DNA from: Alphaproteobacteria bacterium
GTDB lineage: Bacteria; Pseudomonadota; Alphaproteobacteria; Ferrovibrionales; Ferrovibrionaceae
Reading direction: 5' to 3'
Length of the DNA: 64,000 bases
Assembly: GCA_018336035.1 (NCBI GenBank)
Contig: JAGXRD010000098.1
Span: forward strand, 8,001-72,000
The notes under the pieces are model-generated. The model had not been told where the DNA came from. It made no database searches and worked only from the letters and a program-made list of their open reading frames with translations. The position numbers were made by a program, and so were the translations under genes. The first letter of the stretch is position 1. Every line of letters begins with the position of its first letter. This document shows, piece after piece, positions 42,341-51,699 of this stretch.

Positions 42341-43513
42341 CTAGCGCAGCAATCCTCGCTGGGCGAGGTTGCGCATGAGCGCAACAGTACCGAATTTCCA
42401 GGGCGGCAGGCGGTCGCAGAAATCCACCCGGTTGATCAGGGCGCCCAGTTTCGGCGAGCGGATGGTCACCACGTCGCCTGGTTTGTGGGTGAACCCCATA
42501 CCCGGCGCGTCGCGATCCTGGATCGGCGCGAACATGGTGCCGGTATAAAGCATGGCGCCGTCGGGATACTGGTGCGAGGACCCAAATGTCTGGGCGGCGA
42601 GTTCCAGCGGGTCGCGACTGATCTTCGAAAGATGCGAAGCGGCCTCAAGACGGAAGTTATCCTGCCCGGCGATGGTCAGGCTGACCTCAGCCTTACGCAG
42701 GTCGTCCAGCGTGAAATGTGCGTCGAACAGCCGGATGAACGGGCCGATGGCACTGGAGGCATTGTTATCCTTGGCACGGCCCAGCAGCAGCGCGCTGCGG
42801 CCTTCCACGTCGCGCAGATTGACGTCATTGCCCAGCGTGGCGCCGACGATCTGGCCGCGGCTGTCCAGCGCCAGCACCACTTCAGGCTCGGGGTTGTTCC
42901 AGGTCGAGTCGGCATGGATGCCGACGCCCATGCCGGTGCCGACTGAGGCCATCGGCTGACATTTGGTGAAGACCTCGGCATCCGGACCGATGCCGACCTC
43001 CAGATATTGCGACCAGGCGCCGCGCTTCATCAGCGTCTCGCGCAGGCGCATCGCTTCGGGCGATCCGGGCTTGATGCGGGAAATCTCGCCGCCCAGTGCT
43101 GCCGCGATTTCGGCGCGCACGGCTTCGGCGCGGCTGGCATCGCCGCGGATCTGCTCCTCGATCACGCGCTCGATCAGACTGTCGGCGAAGGTGACGCCGG
43201 CGGCTTTGACTGCCTGCAGGTCGCAGGGCGGCAGCAGATACGGCACCTGCTGCTTCAGTGTATTGGCCAGCACATCCTGCAGTCGGCCAATGAGCGGTGC
43301 TTTGGCGAGAGCAGATTGTACGGCAGCTGCCACATCCTGCCGGTCGAGCAATTCGCTCATCGTGGCGGCCAGTGCGCTGAGATCGACCAGATCCTCGCCG
43401 CGCAGCGCCACCACCGCCGGGCCGGCCGGATTACCGGCAATCCAGGCGCGTCCGACCAGCGTGGCGCGCTCGTGGTCCTGCGGCAGGGTATGGGCGATGA
43501 GACTCTCAAGCAT
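42341..43513 (-). CDS. Fumarylacetoacetate hydrolase family protein, 2-keto-3-deoxy-sugar-acid dehydratase-like
   Basis: This 390-residue protein of the FAH fold has TWNNPEPEVVLALDSRG and GNDVNLRDVEGRSALLLGR, which resemble XylX-type 2-keto-3-deoxy-pentonate dehydratases more than simple diketone hydrolases. The metal-binding acidic residues lie in EPEVV. It would act after the UxaA-type enzyme, giving a 2-oxoglutarate semialdehyde-like product or, for a 6-deoxy acid, a cleavage product. Start MLESLIAHTL (43513) overlaps the amidase stop by 8 bases. Substrate is inferred from context only. Confidence 0.82.
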   Translation of the reverse strand: MLESLIAHTLPQDHERATLVGRAWIAGNPAGPAVVALRGEDLVDLSALAATMSELLDRQDVAAAVQSALAKAPLIGRLQDVLANTLKQQVPYLLPPCDLQAVKAAGVTFADSLIERVIEEQIRGDASRAEAVRAEIAAALGGEISRIKPGSPEAMRLRETLMKRGAWSQYLEVGIGPDAEVFTKCQPMASVGTGMGVGIHADSTWNNPEPEVVLALDSRGQIVGATLGNDVNLRDVEGRSALLLGRAKDNNASSAIGPFIRLFDAHFTLDDLRKAEVSLTIAGQDNFRLEAASHLSKISRDPLELAAQTFGSSHQYPDGAMLYTGTMFAPIQDRDAPGMGFTHKPGDVVTIRSPKLGALINRVDFCDRLPPWKFGTVALMRNLAQRGLLR

Positions 43514-44930
43514 CAGATGAACTCCGGATAGTCGTGCGATCCCGCGGGTCGAGTATGCTGGGTGGCAGGTCGAAAAGCCGCTCGATCCAGGCTGCAATCT
43601 GGAACAGCCGTGCTTCCGAGCGCGGCCGCCCGATCAGTTGTATACCATATGGCAGGCCGTCTTTCGAGAAACCGACCGGCAAGGCCAGGATCGGGCAGGC
43701 CAGCAAAGACGTGATCGCGGTGATTGCGATCCAGTCGATATAGGTCTGCTGCGGCCTGCCGGCGATGTGCTTCGGCCAGCGCGTCTCGACCGGAAACGGC
43801 AGGATCGGCGCCGTGGGCGTGATCAGCACATCGTAATCCTGCAGGAAGGCGATCACACGGCGGTACATCTCGGCGCGATAGCGTTCGGCCGCGGCGATGG
43901 AGGATGGCGTCTGCCGCAAACCGTGCTCGATATCGCCCATTACCTCGGGGGTGAACTGGTGCCGGTGTTTATCCAGGAACGGATCCCAGTTGGTGACATA
44001 ATGTACGCCGCGCAGGGCCAGCAATGCCTCCAGCGCGCCGGTAAAATCCGGGGTGGCTGGCTCAATGCTCGCGCCGTCGGCGCGCAGCGACGCCATCGCA
44101 GTCTCGCCGAGGGAACGCACATCGTCATCGACCGGCAGGATACCGAGGTCGGGCGACCAGGCCGCGCGCAATGGCCGGGCCGGGTCGAGCGCAGCCGGCA
44201 GGAAGGGGGCGTCGGGCGAGGGCGATGACAGCGGATCGGCGGAGTCAAAGCCGATCATCGCATCGAAGAAAAAGGCGAGATCGGTTACGTCGCGCGCCAT
44301 AGGGCCATCGACGAAGATGGTATCGAAAGGATTGAGGATGCTGCGTCGCGGCACGCGGCCGGGCGTGGGGCGCAGGCCGGTGACGCCGCAGAAGCTAGCC
44401 GGGATACGCAGGCTGCCGCCGACATCGTTGCCATGTGCCAGCCAGACCTGGCCGGTCGCCAGTGCCACGGCGGATCCGCCAGATGATCCCCCGCAGGTGA
44501 GTGTGGTGTTCCACGGGTTGCGCGTGGCGCCCAGCACGGCATTCGTGGTGTTGGCGCCGCCGAGTTCGGACAAATTGGCCTTGCCCAGCGGTATGCCGCC
44601 ATTGCGTTCGATCAGTGCGATGGTGCGGTCGGATTCTGGCGCGATGCGGTCGGCGAAGATGGGGGTGCCGCCGGTCCAGCGCACATCGCCGACAGCGGCA
44701 TTATCCTTGACCACAAACGGAATGCCGCCGAGCTTCGAACGGGTCAGGGCCGGATCGCGCGCCTGTTCACGCGCGCGATCGAAGCAGCGGATCGGCACGG
44801 CATTCACCGCGTCATCGACCTCCTCCATTCGTGCGATGGAGGCTTCAACAAGATCGGATGGCGTAATCTCCCGGCGGGACAGAAGATCCTGCACCTTGCG
44901 GGCTGACAGGGCGATCAGATCGGTGGACAT
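43506..44930 (-). CDS. Amidase signature family enzyme
   Basis: This 474-residue enzyme has the Ser-cisSer-Lys triad of the amidase signature family: Lys in FVVKDNAAVGD, and both Ser in TCGGSSGGSAVALATGQ. It hydrolyses an amide bond, but the family is broad (GatA-like, indoleacetamide, aryl amides). MSTDLIALSA at 44930 is the start. It lies 4 bases after the lacI-type gene and overlaps the FAH gene, so it belongs to the sugar operon, where an amidase is not an obvious step. It might act on an amide-linked sugar derivative. Confidence 0.88.
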   Translation of the reverse strand: MSTDLIALSARKVQDLLSRREITPSDLVEASIARMEEVDDAVNAVPIRCFDRAREQARDPALTRSKLGGIPFVVKDNAAVGDVRWTGGTPIFADRIAPESDRTIALIERNGGIPLGKANLSELGGANTTNAVLGATRNPWNTTLTCGGSSGGSAVALATGQVWLAHGNDVGGSLRIPASFCGVTGLRPTPGRVPRRSILNPFDTIFVDGPMARDVTDLAFFFDAMIGFDSADPLSSPSPDAPFLPAALDPARPLRAAWSPDLGILPVDDDVRSLGETAMASLRADGASIEPATPDFTGALEALLALRGVHYVTNWDPFLDKHRHQFTPEVMGDIEHGLRQTPSSIAAAERYRAEMYRRVIAFLQDYDVLITPTAPILPFPVETRWPKHIAGRPQQTYIDWIAITAITSLLACPILALPVGFSKDGLPYGIQLIGRPRSEARLFQIAAWIERLFDLPPSILDPRDRTTIRSSSDA

Positions 44931-44934
44931 GACG

Positions 44935-45975
44935 CTACGGCGTGGTGACGGAAAGCGGAACGGCCACGCCCATCGGGGCTGCACAGGATTCGCGCACCAC
45001 CAGGCGCGATTCCAGCATATGCGTGCTGCCGGTGCCGCTGCGGCTGCCGCTGATGCGGTCGGTTAGAAGGCGGACGGCCATCTCGCCCATCTCGCGGACC
45101 GGCTGCGCGATGGTGGTGAGTCTGGGGCGGAAGACATTGGCCCAGGCGAAATCGTCGATGCTGATGACCGAGACATCGTCGGGGCAGCGCAGGCCCAGAT
45201 CACTGAGTGCCCGCATCATGCCGATCGCCATCAAGTTGTTGGCGGCAAACACGGCTGTCGGCGGCTGTGACAGGCGCATCAGTTCCACGGTTGCGTCATA
45301 GGCTTGTTGCTCGCGGAAACCGGCTTCGCGCACCAGGTCCGGCTCGAACGGCAACTGGCTGCCGAGCAGGGCCTCGCGATAGCCGGTCAGGCGGTCGGCG
45401 CCGGTGGTGACGCTGGTCGGGCCTGACAGCAACCCGATGCGTCTATGGCCGCGCCGGATCAGATGTTGCGTCGCCTGCTGGGCGGCGAGGCGGTTGTTGA
45501 GAACCACCGCATCCAGCCCGAGTCCGTCGAAGGCGCGGTCGACCAGTACGACGGGCACACGGCTCTGCGAGAGCAGGGATGTGCGGCTGAGCGAGACCTC
45601 GCCGGTGGTGGCCAGGATGATGCCGTCCACCCATTGCGAACGCAGCACCTGAAGGTGCTTTGCCTCACGCACAGGATCTTCGTCGCTGTTGCAGAGCAGA
45701 ACCGAATAGCCGTGCTGGCCGGCAATCGCCTCCACGGCCTGCACCAGCTCGGTGAAAAACGGGTTGGTGATATCGGCCACGATCAGACCGATCAGGCCAC
45801 TGGACTGTTTGCGTAAAGAGCGGGCGGCAGCGCGGGGTGCGTAATTCAGCGTCTCGATCGCCTTGAGTACACGCTCGCGCAGTTCATCGCTCACCCGCTT
45901 CGGATCGTTGACGGTATTCGACACCGTCGCGACCGAAACCCCGGCCAGTTTGGCGACATCGCGGATGGTAACCAT
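44935..45975 (-). CDS. LacI-family transcriptional regulator
   Basis: This 346-residue repressor has the N-terminal helix-turn-helix TIRDVAKLAGVSVATVSNTVN, the hinge AARSLRKQSSGLIGLIVADITNPF and a periplasmic-binding-protein-like ligand domain (about residues 60-330). The start is MVTIRDVAK at 45975; the frame extends upstream, but family proteins begin here. The gene lies between two oppositely directed sugar-related operons, and two AAACGTTT palindromes lie 18 and 184 bases upstream. It probably represses both operons and its own, and is released by the imported sugar or a derived sugar acid. Confidence 0.93.
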   Translation of the reverse strand: MVTIRDVAKLAGVSVATVSNTVNDPKRVSDELRERVLKAIETLNYAPRAAARSLRKQSSGLIGLIVADITNPFFTELVQAVEAIAGQHGYSVLLCNSDEDPVREAKHLQVLRSQWVDGIILATTGEVSLSRTSLLSQSRVPVVLVDRAFDGLGLDAVVLNNRLAAQQATQHLIRRGHRRIGLLSGPTSVTTGADRLTGYREALLGSQLPFEPDLVREAGFREQQAYDATVELMRLSQPPTAVFAANNLMAIGMMRALSDLGLRCPDDVSVISIDDFAWANVFRPRLTTIAQPVREMGEMAVRLLTDRISGSRSGTGSTHMLESRLVVRESCAAPMGVAVPLSVTTP

Positions 45976-45992
45976 ACGCCCCAATTGGTAAA

Positions 45993-46000
45993 AAACGTTT
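45993..46000. promoter_or_regulatory. Putative LacI-type operator 1
   Basis: AAACGTTT is a perfect palindrome with a central CG, the usual core of LacI/GalR-family operators. It lies 18 bases upstream of the regulator start, so it fits autoregulation and control of the minus-strand genes. Confidence 0.6.
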
Positions 46001-46158
46001 AAAATTTCAGCCCTGATATGCCAGAGAGTGACGCCCCGATCAAGCGAATGCTGCCATGCTGCAGTCGCGTTATTCCTTCGCAAGTGCGGTATAAATGGCC
46101 ATCTGCGCGGCCTTTGTCGCCACTTGCCAGATGGATCGATTTCTGGCACTGGTCTTTG

Positions 46159-46166
46159 AAACGTTT
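46159..46166. promoter_or_regulatory. Putative LacI-type operator 2
   Basis: A second AAACGTTT is followed four bases later by a strong Shine-Dalgarno (AAAGGAGG, 46170-46177). It lies upstream of the dipeptide-type transport operon. The two operators are 166 bases apart, which would permit looping. The 46001-46158 stretch holds no gene. Confidence 0.6.
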
Positions 46167-46229
46167 TACAAAGGAGGAACGGGATGCCGGTCGAGGGGCT
46201 GGCATTCCGGAAGCACGGGGGATGGTGGT

Positions 46230-47171
46230 TTGATCGGTTATGTCGCACGGCGAATCCTGGCCACCATCCCGGTGCTCGGCCTGGTCGCTGTTTTCGTCTT
46301 CTTCCTGCTGCAGCTGACGCCCGGCGATCCCGCGGTGGTGATTGCCGGTGATTACGCCACCACCCAGCAGATTGAGGCCATCCGCGAGCAGCTCGGCCTG
46401 AACCGTCCGATGCTGGAGCAGCTTTTCGCCTGGTTCGGCCGCCTGGCCCAGGGCGATCTCGGCACGTCGATTTTCTCGCGGCTGCCGGTCACCAGTCTGA
46501 TTGCCCAACGGATCGAACCGACCCTGGTGCTGACGCTGTATACGGTGGTGCTGTCGCTGGCCTTTGCCGTGCCGCTCGGCGTGCTGGCGGCCTATCGCGC
46601 CGGCAGCTGGATCGACCGGGCCGTGATGGGCTTCGCTGTTGCCGGCTTCTCCACGCCGGTCTTCGTGGTCGGCTTCCTGCTGGTCTATGTCTTTGCGCTC
46701 AGCCTCGAGTGGTTCCCGACACAGGGCTACGCGCCGCTGTCGGATGGGGTCTTTGCCTCCCTGCGCAGCCTAACGCTGCCGGCGATCACGCTGGCGCTGC
46801 TCTATGCGGCTTTGCTCGCCCGCGTCACCCGCGCCAGCATGCTGGAAGTACTGGCCGAAGATTATGTCCGCACCGCCCATGCCAAGGGATTGGCACCACA
46901 GCCGGTACTGGTTGGCCATGCGCTGAAGAACGCCGCTGTGCCGATTGTCACCGTCGTCGGTGTCGGTATTGCTGCCCTGCTGGGCGGCGTGGTGGTAACG
47001 GAAACCGTGTTCAACATCCCTGGCCTCGGCAGACTGACCGCCGATGCCATCATGCGACGTGATTATCCGGTGGTGCAGGGGCTGATCCTGCTGTTTGCCG
47101 CCGTCTATGTTGTCGTCAACCTGCTGGTCGATCTCAGTTACGTGCTGTTCGATCCGCGGATTCGGCTGTAG
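46230..47171 (+). CDS. Dipeptide-type ABC transporter permease DppB family
   Basis: This 313-residue inner-membrane permease has six membrane segments, TPGDPAVVIAGDYATTQQIEAI in the first periplasmic loop and the EAA region EDYVRTAHAKGLAPQPVLVGHALKN. The start is probably the TTG at 46230, with GGGGGA 7 bases before it, because DppB proteins begin about this point (LIGYVARRIL). The frame is open to 46095, so a longer form is possible. The strong Shine-Dalgarno at 46170 serves a different frame. First gene of the plus-strand sugar operon. Confidence 0.87.
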   Translation: MIGYVARRILATIPVLGLVAVFVFFLLQLTPGDPAVVIAGDYATTQQIEAIREQLGLNRPMLEQLFAWFGRLAQGDLGTSIFSRLPVTSLIAQRIEPTLVLTLYTVVLSLAFAVPLGVLAAYRAGSWIDRAVMGFAVAGFSTPVFVVGFLLVYVFALSLEWFPTQGYAPLSDGVFASLRSLTLPAITLALLYAALLARVTRASMLEVLAEDYVRTAHAKGLAPQPVLVGHALKNAAVPIVTVVGVGIAALLGGVVVTETVFNIPGLGRLTADAIMRRDYPVVQGLILLFAAVYVVVNLLVDLSYVLFDPRIRL

Positions 47172-47175
47172 TGCC

Positions 47176-48054
47176 ATGGCGATCTCCGAAAATGCCGGTC
47201 TGGTCCTGCCGCTGCGCCGCACGGTCGCCTTCGTGGGCTTCCTGCGCCGCCATCCGACCATCCTGTTCGGACTTGCAGTGTTGCTCGTCGCCATTCTTGT
47301 TGCGCTGGTCTCGCCCTATCTGCTGCCTGACTCCAAGGCGATCAATCCGATTTACCGCCTGCGCCCGCCGGGCGCAGACTTCTTCTTCGGCACGGATCAT
47401 CTGGGCCGTTCGATCCTGTCGCGCAGCCTGAATGGCACGCGGGTCTCGCTCGCGGTCGGCATCCTGGTGGCCGTGGTGGTCACGCTGGCTGGCGTCACCA
47501 TCGGGCTCTTGTCCGGTTTCCTGCGGCGGCTCGACAGCATCGTAATGCGGGTGATGGATGGCATCATGGCCATTCCCGGCGTGTTGCTGGCCATCGCGCT
47601 GATGTCGCTGTTCGGTTCCAGCCTGCAGAATGTCGTGATCGCCATCAGCATTCCGGAAATCCCGCGCATGGCCCGGCTGGTACGCAGCGCCGTGCTGAGT
47701 ATCCGCGAACAGCCGTATATCGACGCCGCCATCACGAATGGCACCAGACTGCCGCGACTGTTATGGCGCCATGTGCTGCCGAATACGGTGGCGCCGGTTC
47801 TGGTGCAGGCGACGTATGTGTTTGCCTCCGCCATGATCCTGGAGGCGGTTCTGTCCTTCCTCGGTGCGGGCACGCCGCCTGAAGTGGCCAGCTGGGGCAA
47901 CATGATGGCCGAGGGCCGCCAGTATCTGCAGCGCGCGCCCTGGATGACGGCTTTCCCCGGGGTGCTGCTCGCCTTCCTGGTGCTGACCGTGAACGTGGTG
48001 GGCGATGCATTGCGCGATGCTATCGATCCGCGCCTGGCGGGGAGGCAGAAATGA
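47176..48054 (+). CDS. Dipeptide-type ABC transporter permease DppC family
   Basis: This 292-residue permease pairs with the preceding gene. The first membrane segment lies after [17 protein letters not shown], the [12 protein letters not shown] motif is typical of DppC, and the EAA loop is in [35 protein letters not shown] (47176) is the start, 4 bases after the previous stop, and the gene overlaps the first ATPase by 4 bases. Confidence 0.92.
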   Translation: MAISENAGLVLPLRRTVAFVGFLRRHPTILFGLAVLLVAILVALVSPYLLPDSKAINPIYRLRPPGADFFFGTDHLGRSILSRSLNGTRVSLAVGILVAVVVTLAGVTIGLLSGFLRRLDSIVMRVMDGIMAIPGVLLAIALMSLFGSSLQNVVIAISIPEIPRMARLVRSAVLSIREQPYIDAAITNGTRLPRLLWRHVLPNTVAPVLVQATYVFASAMILEAVLSFLGAGTPPEVASWGNMMAEGRQYLQRAPWMTAFPGVLLAFLVLTVNVVGDALRDAIDPRLAGRQK

Positions 48055-49055
48055 GTGCCCCCTTGCTAAGTGTTGAGAATCTGAGCGTCAGCCTGGCGCT
48101 GCCGCATGGCGACATGCAGGTGCTGCGCGACCTGTCCTTCACCGTCCATCGCGGTGAGACGCTGGCGCTGGTGGGCGAGAGCGGGTGCGGCAAGAGCATC
48201 ACGGCGTTGGCGCTGCTGCGCCTGCTGCCCAAGCGCATTGGGCGGATTGCCGCGGGCCGCATCCTGTTCGATGGCACCGATCTGGCCACGCTGGACGAGC
48301 CGGCCATGCGCCGGATTCGCGGCAACCGCATTGCCATGATCTTCCAGGAGCCGATGACCTCGCTCAATCCGGTGCTCACCATCGGACGCCAGATCGGCGA
48401 GGTGCTGCGCCTGCATCAGGGCCTGACCCGGCATGAATCCGATCAGAAGACCATCCGCCTGCTGGAACGTGTGCGAATTCCAGATGCAAAGCGCCGCCTG
48501 GGCCAGTACCCACACCAACTGTCAGGTGGCATGCGCCAGCGCGTGATGATTGCCATGGCACTGGCCTGCAGTCCGCAGTTGCTGATTGCCGACGAACCCA
48601 CCACCGCACTGGATGTCACCATCCAGGCACAGATTCTCGCCCTGCTGGATGAAATCCGCAGCGAGACCGGCGCCGCTGTCGTCATGATCACGCACGACCT
48701 GGGCGTGGTGGCTGAAGTGGCCGACCGCGTGGTGGTGCTCTATGCCGGCCGCAGCGTGGAACAGGCTGGCGTCGGCGAGTTGTTCGCCGATCCGCGCCAT
48801 CCCTATACGCGGGGCTTGATGGAGTCTGTGCCACATATGGCGCTGCATCGCGGCGGACAGCAGGTAACGCGACTGCAGGAAATCAAGGGCACGGTGCCGT
48901 CGCCCTTCGACATGCCGCCCGGCTGCGCCTTCGCGCCGCGATGTGCCTTGGCCGACGAGGCCTGCCTTGCGGTGCCATCTCTGCAGGGAGCCGGTCATGC
49001 CGTGGCCTGCTGGCATCCGGCTGAGCCGCAACTGCTAAAGGCAGGTGCAAGATGA
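48051..49055 (+). CDS. Dipeptide-type ABC transporter ATPase DppD family
   Basis: This 334-residue ATPase has Walker [16 protein letters not shown], signature [15 protein letters not shown], Walker [12 protein letters not shown] and H-loop MITHDLGVV. It ends with the family-specific C-terminal domain that carries [14 protein letters not shown], a Cys-rich pattern that often binds an iron-sulfur cluster. It works as a heterodimer with the following ATPase. Overlaps both neighbours by 4 bases. Confidence 0.93.
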   Translation: MSAPLLSVENLSVSLALPHGDMQVLRDLSFTVHRGETLALVGESGCGKSITALALLRLLPKRIGRIAAGRILFDGTDLATLDEPAMRRIRGNRIAMIFQEPMTSLNPVLTIGRQIGEVLRLHQGLTRHESDQKTIRLLERVRIPDAKRRLGQYPHQLSGGMRQRVMIAMALACSPQLLIADEPTTALDVTIQAQILALLDEIRSETGAAVVMITHDLGVVAEVADRVVVLYAGRSVEQAGVGELFADPRHPYTRGLMESVPHMALHRGGQQVTRLQEIKGTVPSPFDMPPGCAFAPRCALADEACLAVPSLQGAGHAVACWHPAEPQLLKAGAR

Positions 49056-50026
49056 CGCCGGCACTGGAAGTTCGTGATCTGGTCAAGCACTACCCGTTCC
49101 GCCGTGGCCTGTTCGGGCGGGGTGGCTCGGGGGCTGTACATGCGGTGGATGGCGTGTCCTTTGCCCTACCGCGCGGTGAAACGCTGGCGTTGGTGGGTGA
49201 AAGCGGCTGTGGCAAATCCACCATTGCCAAGCTGATCCTGCGTCTGATCGAACCCACGGCCGGCACCGTGCTGCTGGATGGCCAGGATCTGGCCGACATG
49301 CGGGGCGAGGCGTTGCGTCAGGCGCGCCAGCGCATACAGATGGTCTTCCAGGACCCGTTCGCCTCACTCAATCCCCGGCTCAGTGCAGCGGATATTGTGG
49401 GCGAGCCGCTGGTCAACTTCGGCCATGGCGATGCCGCGGCGCGCAGTGCCAAGGTCGATGCCCTATTCGACCGCGTCGGCCTCGCGCGCTACCAGCGCGA
49501 CCGGTATCCGCACCAGTTCTCCGGCGGTCAGCGGCAGCGGCTCGGTATCGCCCGGGCGCTGGCCCTCAACCCCTCCGTCGTGGTGGCCGACGAGCCGGTC
49601 TCGGCACTGGATGTCTCGGTGCAGGCGCAGATCCTCAATCTGCTGGCCGACCTTCAGCGTGATCTCGGTCTGTCCTATCTCTTCATCAGCCACGATCTCG
49701 GCGTCGTCGAATATGTCAGCACCACGGTGGCCGTGATGTATCTCGGCGCCATTGTCGAGGTCGCACCGCGCCAACGCTTCTTCAGCGCAGCCTCGCATCC
49801 CTATTCGCGCGCCCTGTTGGAAGCCGTGCCATCGCCGGATCCCACCCGTCGCAAACACCGCAGTCTGTTGCAGGGTGAGGTGCCGAGCGCCAGTGCGCTG
49901 CCCAGCGGTTGTCGGTTCCGCACGCGCTGCCCGAAGGCCACGGATCTCTGCGCCCAGGCCGCACCGGCGATGCGCGAGATCGTCCCGCAGCATTTCATCG
50001 CCTGTCATCACATCGAGAACGCGTAA
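49052..50026 (+). CDS. Dipeptide-type ABC transporter ATPase DppF family
   Basis: This 324-residue ATPase has Walker [17 protein letters not shown], signature FSGGQRQRLGIARAL, Walker B VVADEPVSALDVSVQAQ and H-loop FISHDLGVVEY. The C-terminal domain has CRFRTRCPKATDLC. It pairs with the previous ATPase to power the two permeases. The substrate-binding protein gene follows after 29 bases. Confidence 0.93.
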   Translation: MTPALEVRDLVKHYPFRRGLFGRGGSGAVHAVDGVSFALPRGETLALVGESGCGKSTIAKLILRLIEPTAGTVLLDGQDLADMRGEALRQARQRIQMVFQDPFASLNPRLSAADIVGEPLVNFGHGDAAARSAKVDALFDRVGLARYQRDRYPHQFSGGQRQRLGIARALALNPSVVVADEPVSALDVSVQAQILNLLADLQRDLGLSYLFISHDLGVVEYVSTTVAVMYLGAIVEVAPRQRFFSAASHPYSRALLEAVPSPDPTRRKHRSLLQGEVPSASALPSGCRFRTRCPKATDLCAQAAPAMREIVPQHFIACHHIENA

Positions 50027-50055
50027 CGAGTTATCAAAAAACAACGGAGGAAATC

Positions 50056-51633
50056 ATGCGTAGGACAAAGAGCTTAAAACTTCTGGCGGTTACCGCCATC
50101 GCCGCGCTGCTGCTGCAAACCGGCATCGCCGCCGCGCAGAGCAATGTGCTGCGTATCCGTCCCTTTGGCGATCTGAAAGGCATCGATCCGGTCACCAATT
50201 CGGATTACATGGCGCGTAATCATGGCTACATGATCTACGACACGCTGTTCGCCATGGACGACAAGCTGCAGATCAAGCCGCAGATGCTGGAGAAATACGA
50301 AACCAGCGCCGATGGCCTGACATGGACCTTCACGCTGCGCGATGGCCTTGCCTTCCATGACAAGACGCCGGTGACATCCGCCGACGTGGTAGCCTCGCTG
50401 AAGCGCTGGGGCCAGCGCGATGGCCTGGGTCAGCAGTTGTTTGCGAATACGGCCAGCCTGGAAGCGGTGGATGCCAAGACCACCAAGCTGGTGCTGAAAC
50501 AGAAATGGGGTCTGGTGCTGGATGCGCTGGGCAAGCCCAGCTCCGGCGTGCCCTTCATCATGCCGGAACGTATCGCCAAGCTGCCGGCGACGGAATCGCT
50601 CACCGATCCGGTCGGTTCCGGTCCTTTCATCATGAAGAAGGATGAATGGGTGCCGGGTTCCAAGGTCGTGTATGTGAAGAACCCGGATTACAAGCCGCGC
50701 AGCGATGCGGCTTCGGGTATGGCCGGCGCCAAGCAGGCCAATGTCGATCGCGTCGAGTGGCTCTACATACCGGATGCGCAGACCGCGCTGAACGCGCTGC
50801 AGGCTGGCGAAATCGATATCTTCGAGGAAGTGCCGCCGGATATGCTCACCCTGCTGTCGAAGAACCGCAAGGTGAAGGTGGCGCCGCAGGATTCGCTCGG
50901 CGTGCAGGTGGTGTTCCGCATGAACAGCATCCAGCCGCCGTTCAACAATCCGAAGGTGCGTCAGGCGATCCGCTACATGGTGGACCAGAATGTCTTCATG
51001 CGCGCTTATGTGGACATTCCGGCGCTCTACAAGGACTGCCCATCCTACTTCATGTGCTCGTCGCCGTATTACACGGATGCCGGCTGGGTGAAGCAGGATC
51101 TGGCCAAGGCGAAGCAGATGATCAAGGAGTCGGGCTATGACGGCACGCCGGTCGTTGTGCTGCACGGTACCGAAGCCGGCATCACCAACACCTTCTCCTC
51201 TGTGGCAGAGCAGCTGATGCGCGAGATCGGCCTCAAGGTCGAGCCGCAGTCGATGGACTGGGGCACGCTTACTGCGCGCCGCACCAGCAAGAAGCCGAAC
51301 AGCGAAGGTGGTTGGTCGCTGTTCATCTCGGCGCCCACAGGCGCCGACATGATGGATCCACTCGGCCACCTCGGGCTGCGGTCGAATTGCGATGCAGCCT
51401 GGTTCGGCTGGCCCTGCGACGAGCAGATCGAGAAGCTGCGCGCCGAATTCGCCGTGACGCCCGATCTGGCCAAGCGGCAGGAGATCGCCAAGCAACTGCA
51501 GCTGCGCGCCAATGAAGTGGTGCCCTATGTGCCGCTGGGCCAGTTGCATCTGGTGCGCGGTGTCTCCACCAGCCTGACCGATATTCCGAAGGCCGCCATT
51601 CCGGTCTACTGGAACATCAAGAAGGGTAACTGA
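50056..51633 (+). CDS. ABC transporter substrate-binding protein, DppA/OppA family 5
   Basis: This 525-residue exported protein has a signal peptide (LLAVTAIAALLLQTGIAAAQ) and the family 5 solute-binding fold, with NHGYMIYDTLFAMD near residue 55 and SADGLTWTFTLRDGLAFHD near residue 95. Start ATG 50056 follows GGAGG. Family 5 proteins bind peptides, nickel, or oligosaccharides and other sugars. Next to fucose-type catabolic genes, a sugar or sugar-derived ligand is more likely than a peptide. A strong hairpin follows the gene. Confidence 0.92.
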   Translation: MRRTKSLKLLAVTAIAALLLQTGIAAAQSNVLRIRPFGDLKGIDPVTNSDYMARNHGYMIYDTLFAMDDKLQIKPQMLEKYETSADGLTWTFTLRDGLAFHDKTPVTSADVVASLKRWGQRDGLGQQLFANTASLEAVDAKTTKLVLKQKWGLVLDALGKPSSGVPFIMPERIAKLPATESLTDPVGSGPFIMKKDEWVPGSKVVYVKNPDYKPRSDAASGMAGAKQANVDRVEWLYIPDAQTALNALQAGEIDIFEEVPPDMLTLLSKNRKVKVAPQDSLGVQVVFRMNSIQPPFNNPKVRQAIRYMVDQNVFMRAYVDIPALYKDCPSYFMCSSPYYTDAGWVKQDLAKAKQMIKESGYDGTPVVVLHGTEAGITNTFSSVAEQLMREIGLKVEPQSMDWGTLTARRTSKKPNSEGGWSLFISAPTGADMMDPLGHLGLRSNCDAAWFGWPCDEQIEKLRAEFAVTPDLAKRQEIAKQLQLRANEVVPYVPLGQLHLVRGVSTSLTDIPKAAIPVYWNIKKGN

Positions 51634-51645
51634 GTTGCGTTCCAT

Positions 51646-51670
51646 CCCGGGCCGCGACATGCGGCCCGGG
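51646..51670 (+). terminator. Strong intra-operon hairpin after the binding-protein gene
   Basis: CCCGGGCCGC and GCGGCCCGGG form a perfect 10-bp stem with a 5-base loop, followed by ATTTTCT. It lies between the binding-protein gene and the mutarotase gene. Such hairpins often give partial termination or protect the mRNA 3' end, so the binding protein is made in excess. Confidence 0.7.
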
Positions 51671-51699
51671 ATTTTCTCGATGATGAAAGCAGCCGACTG

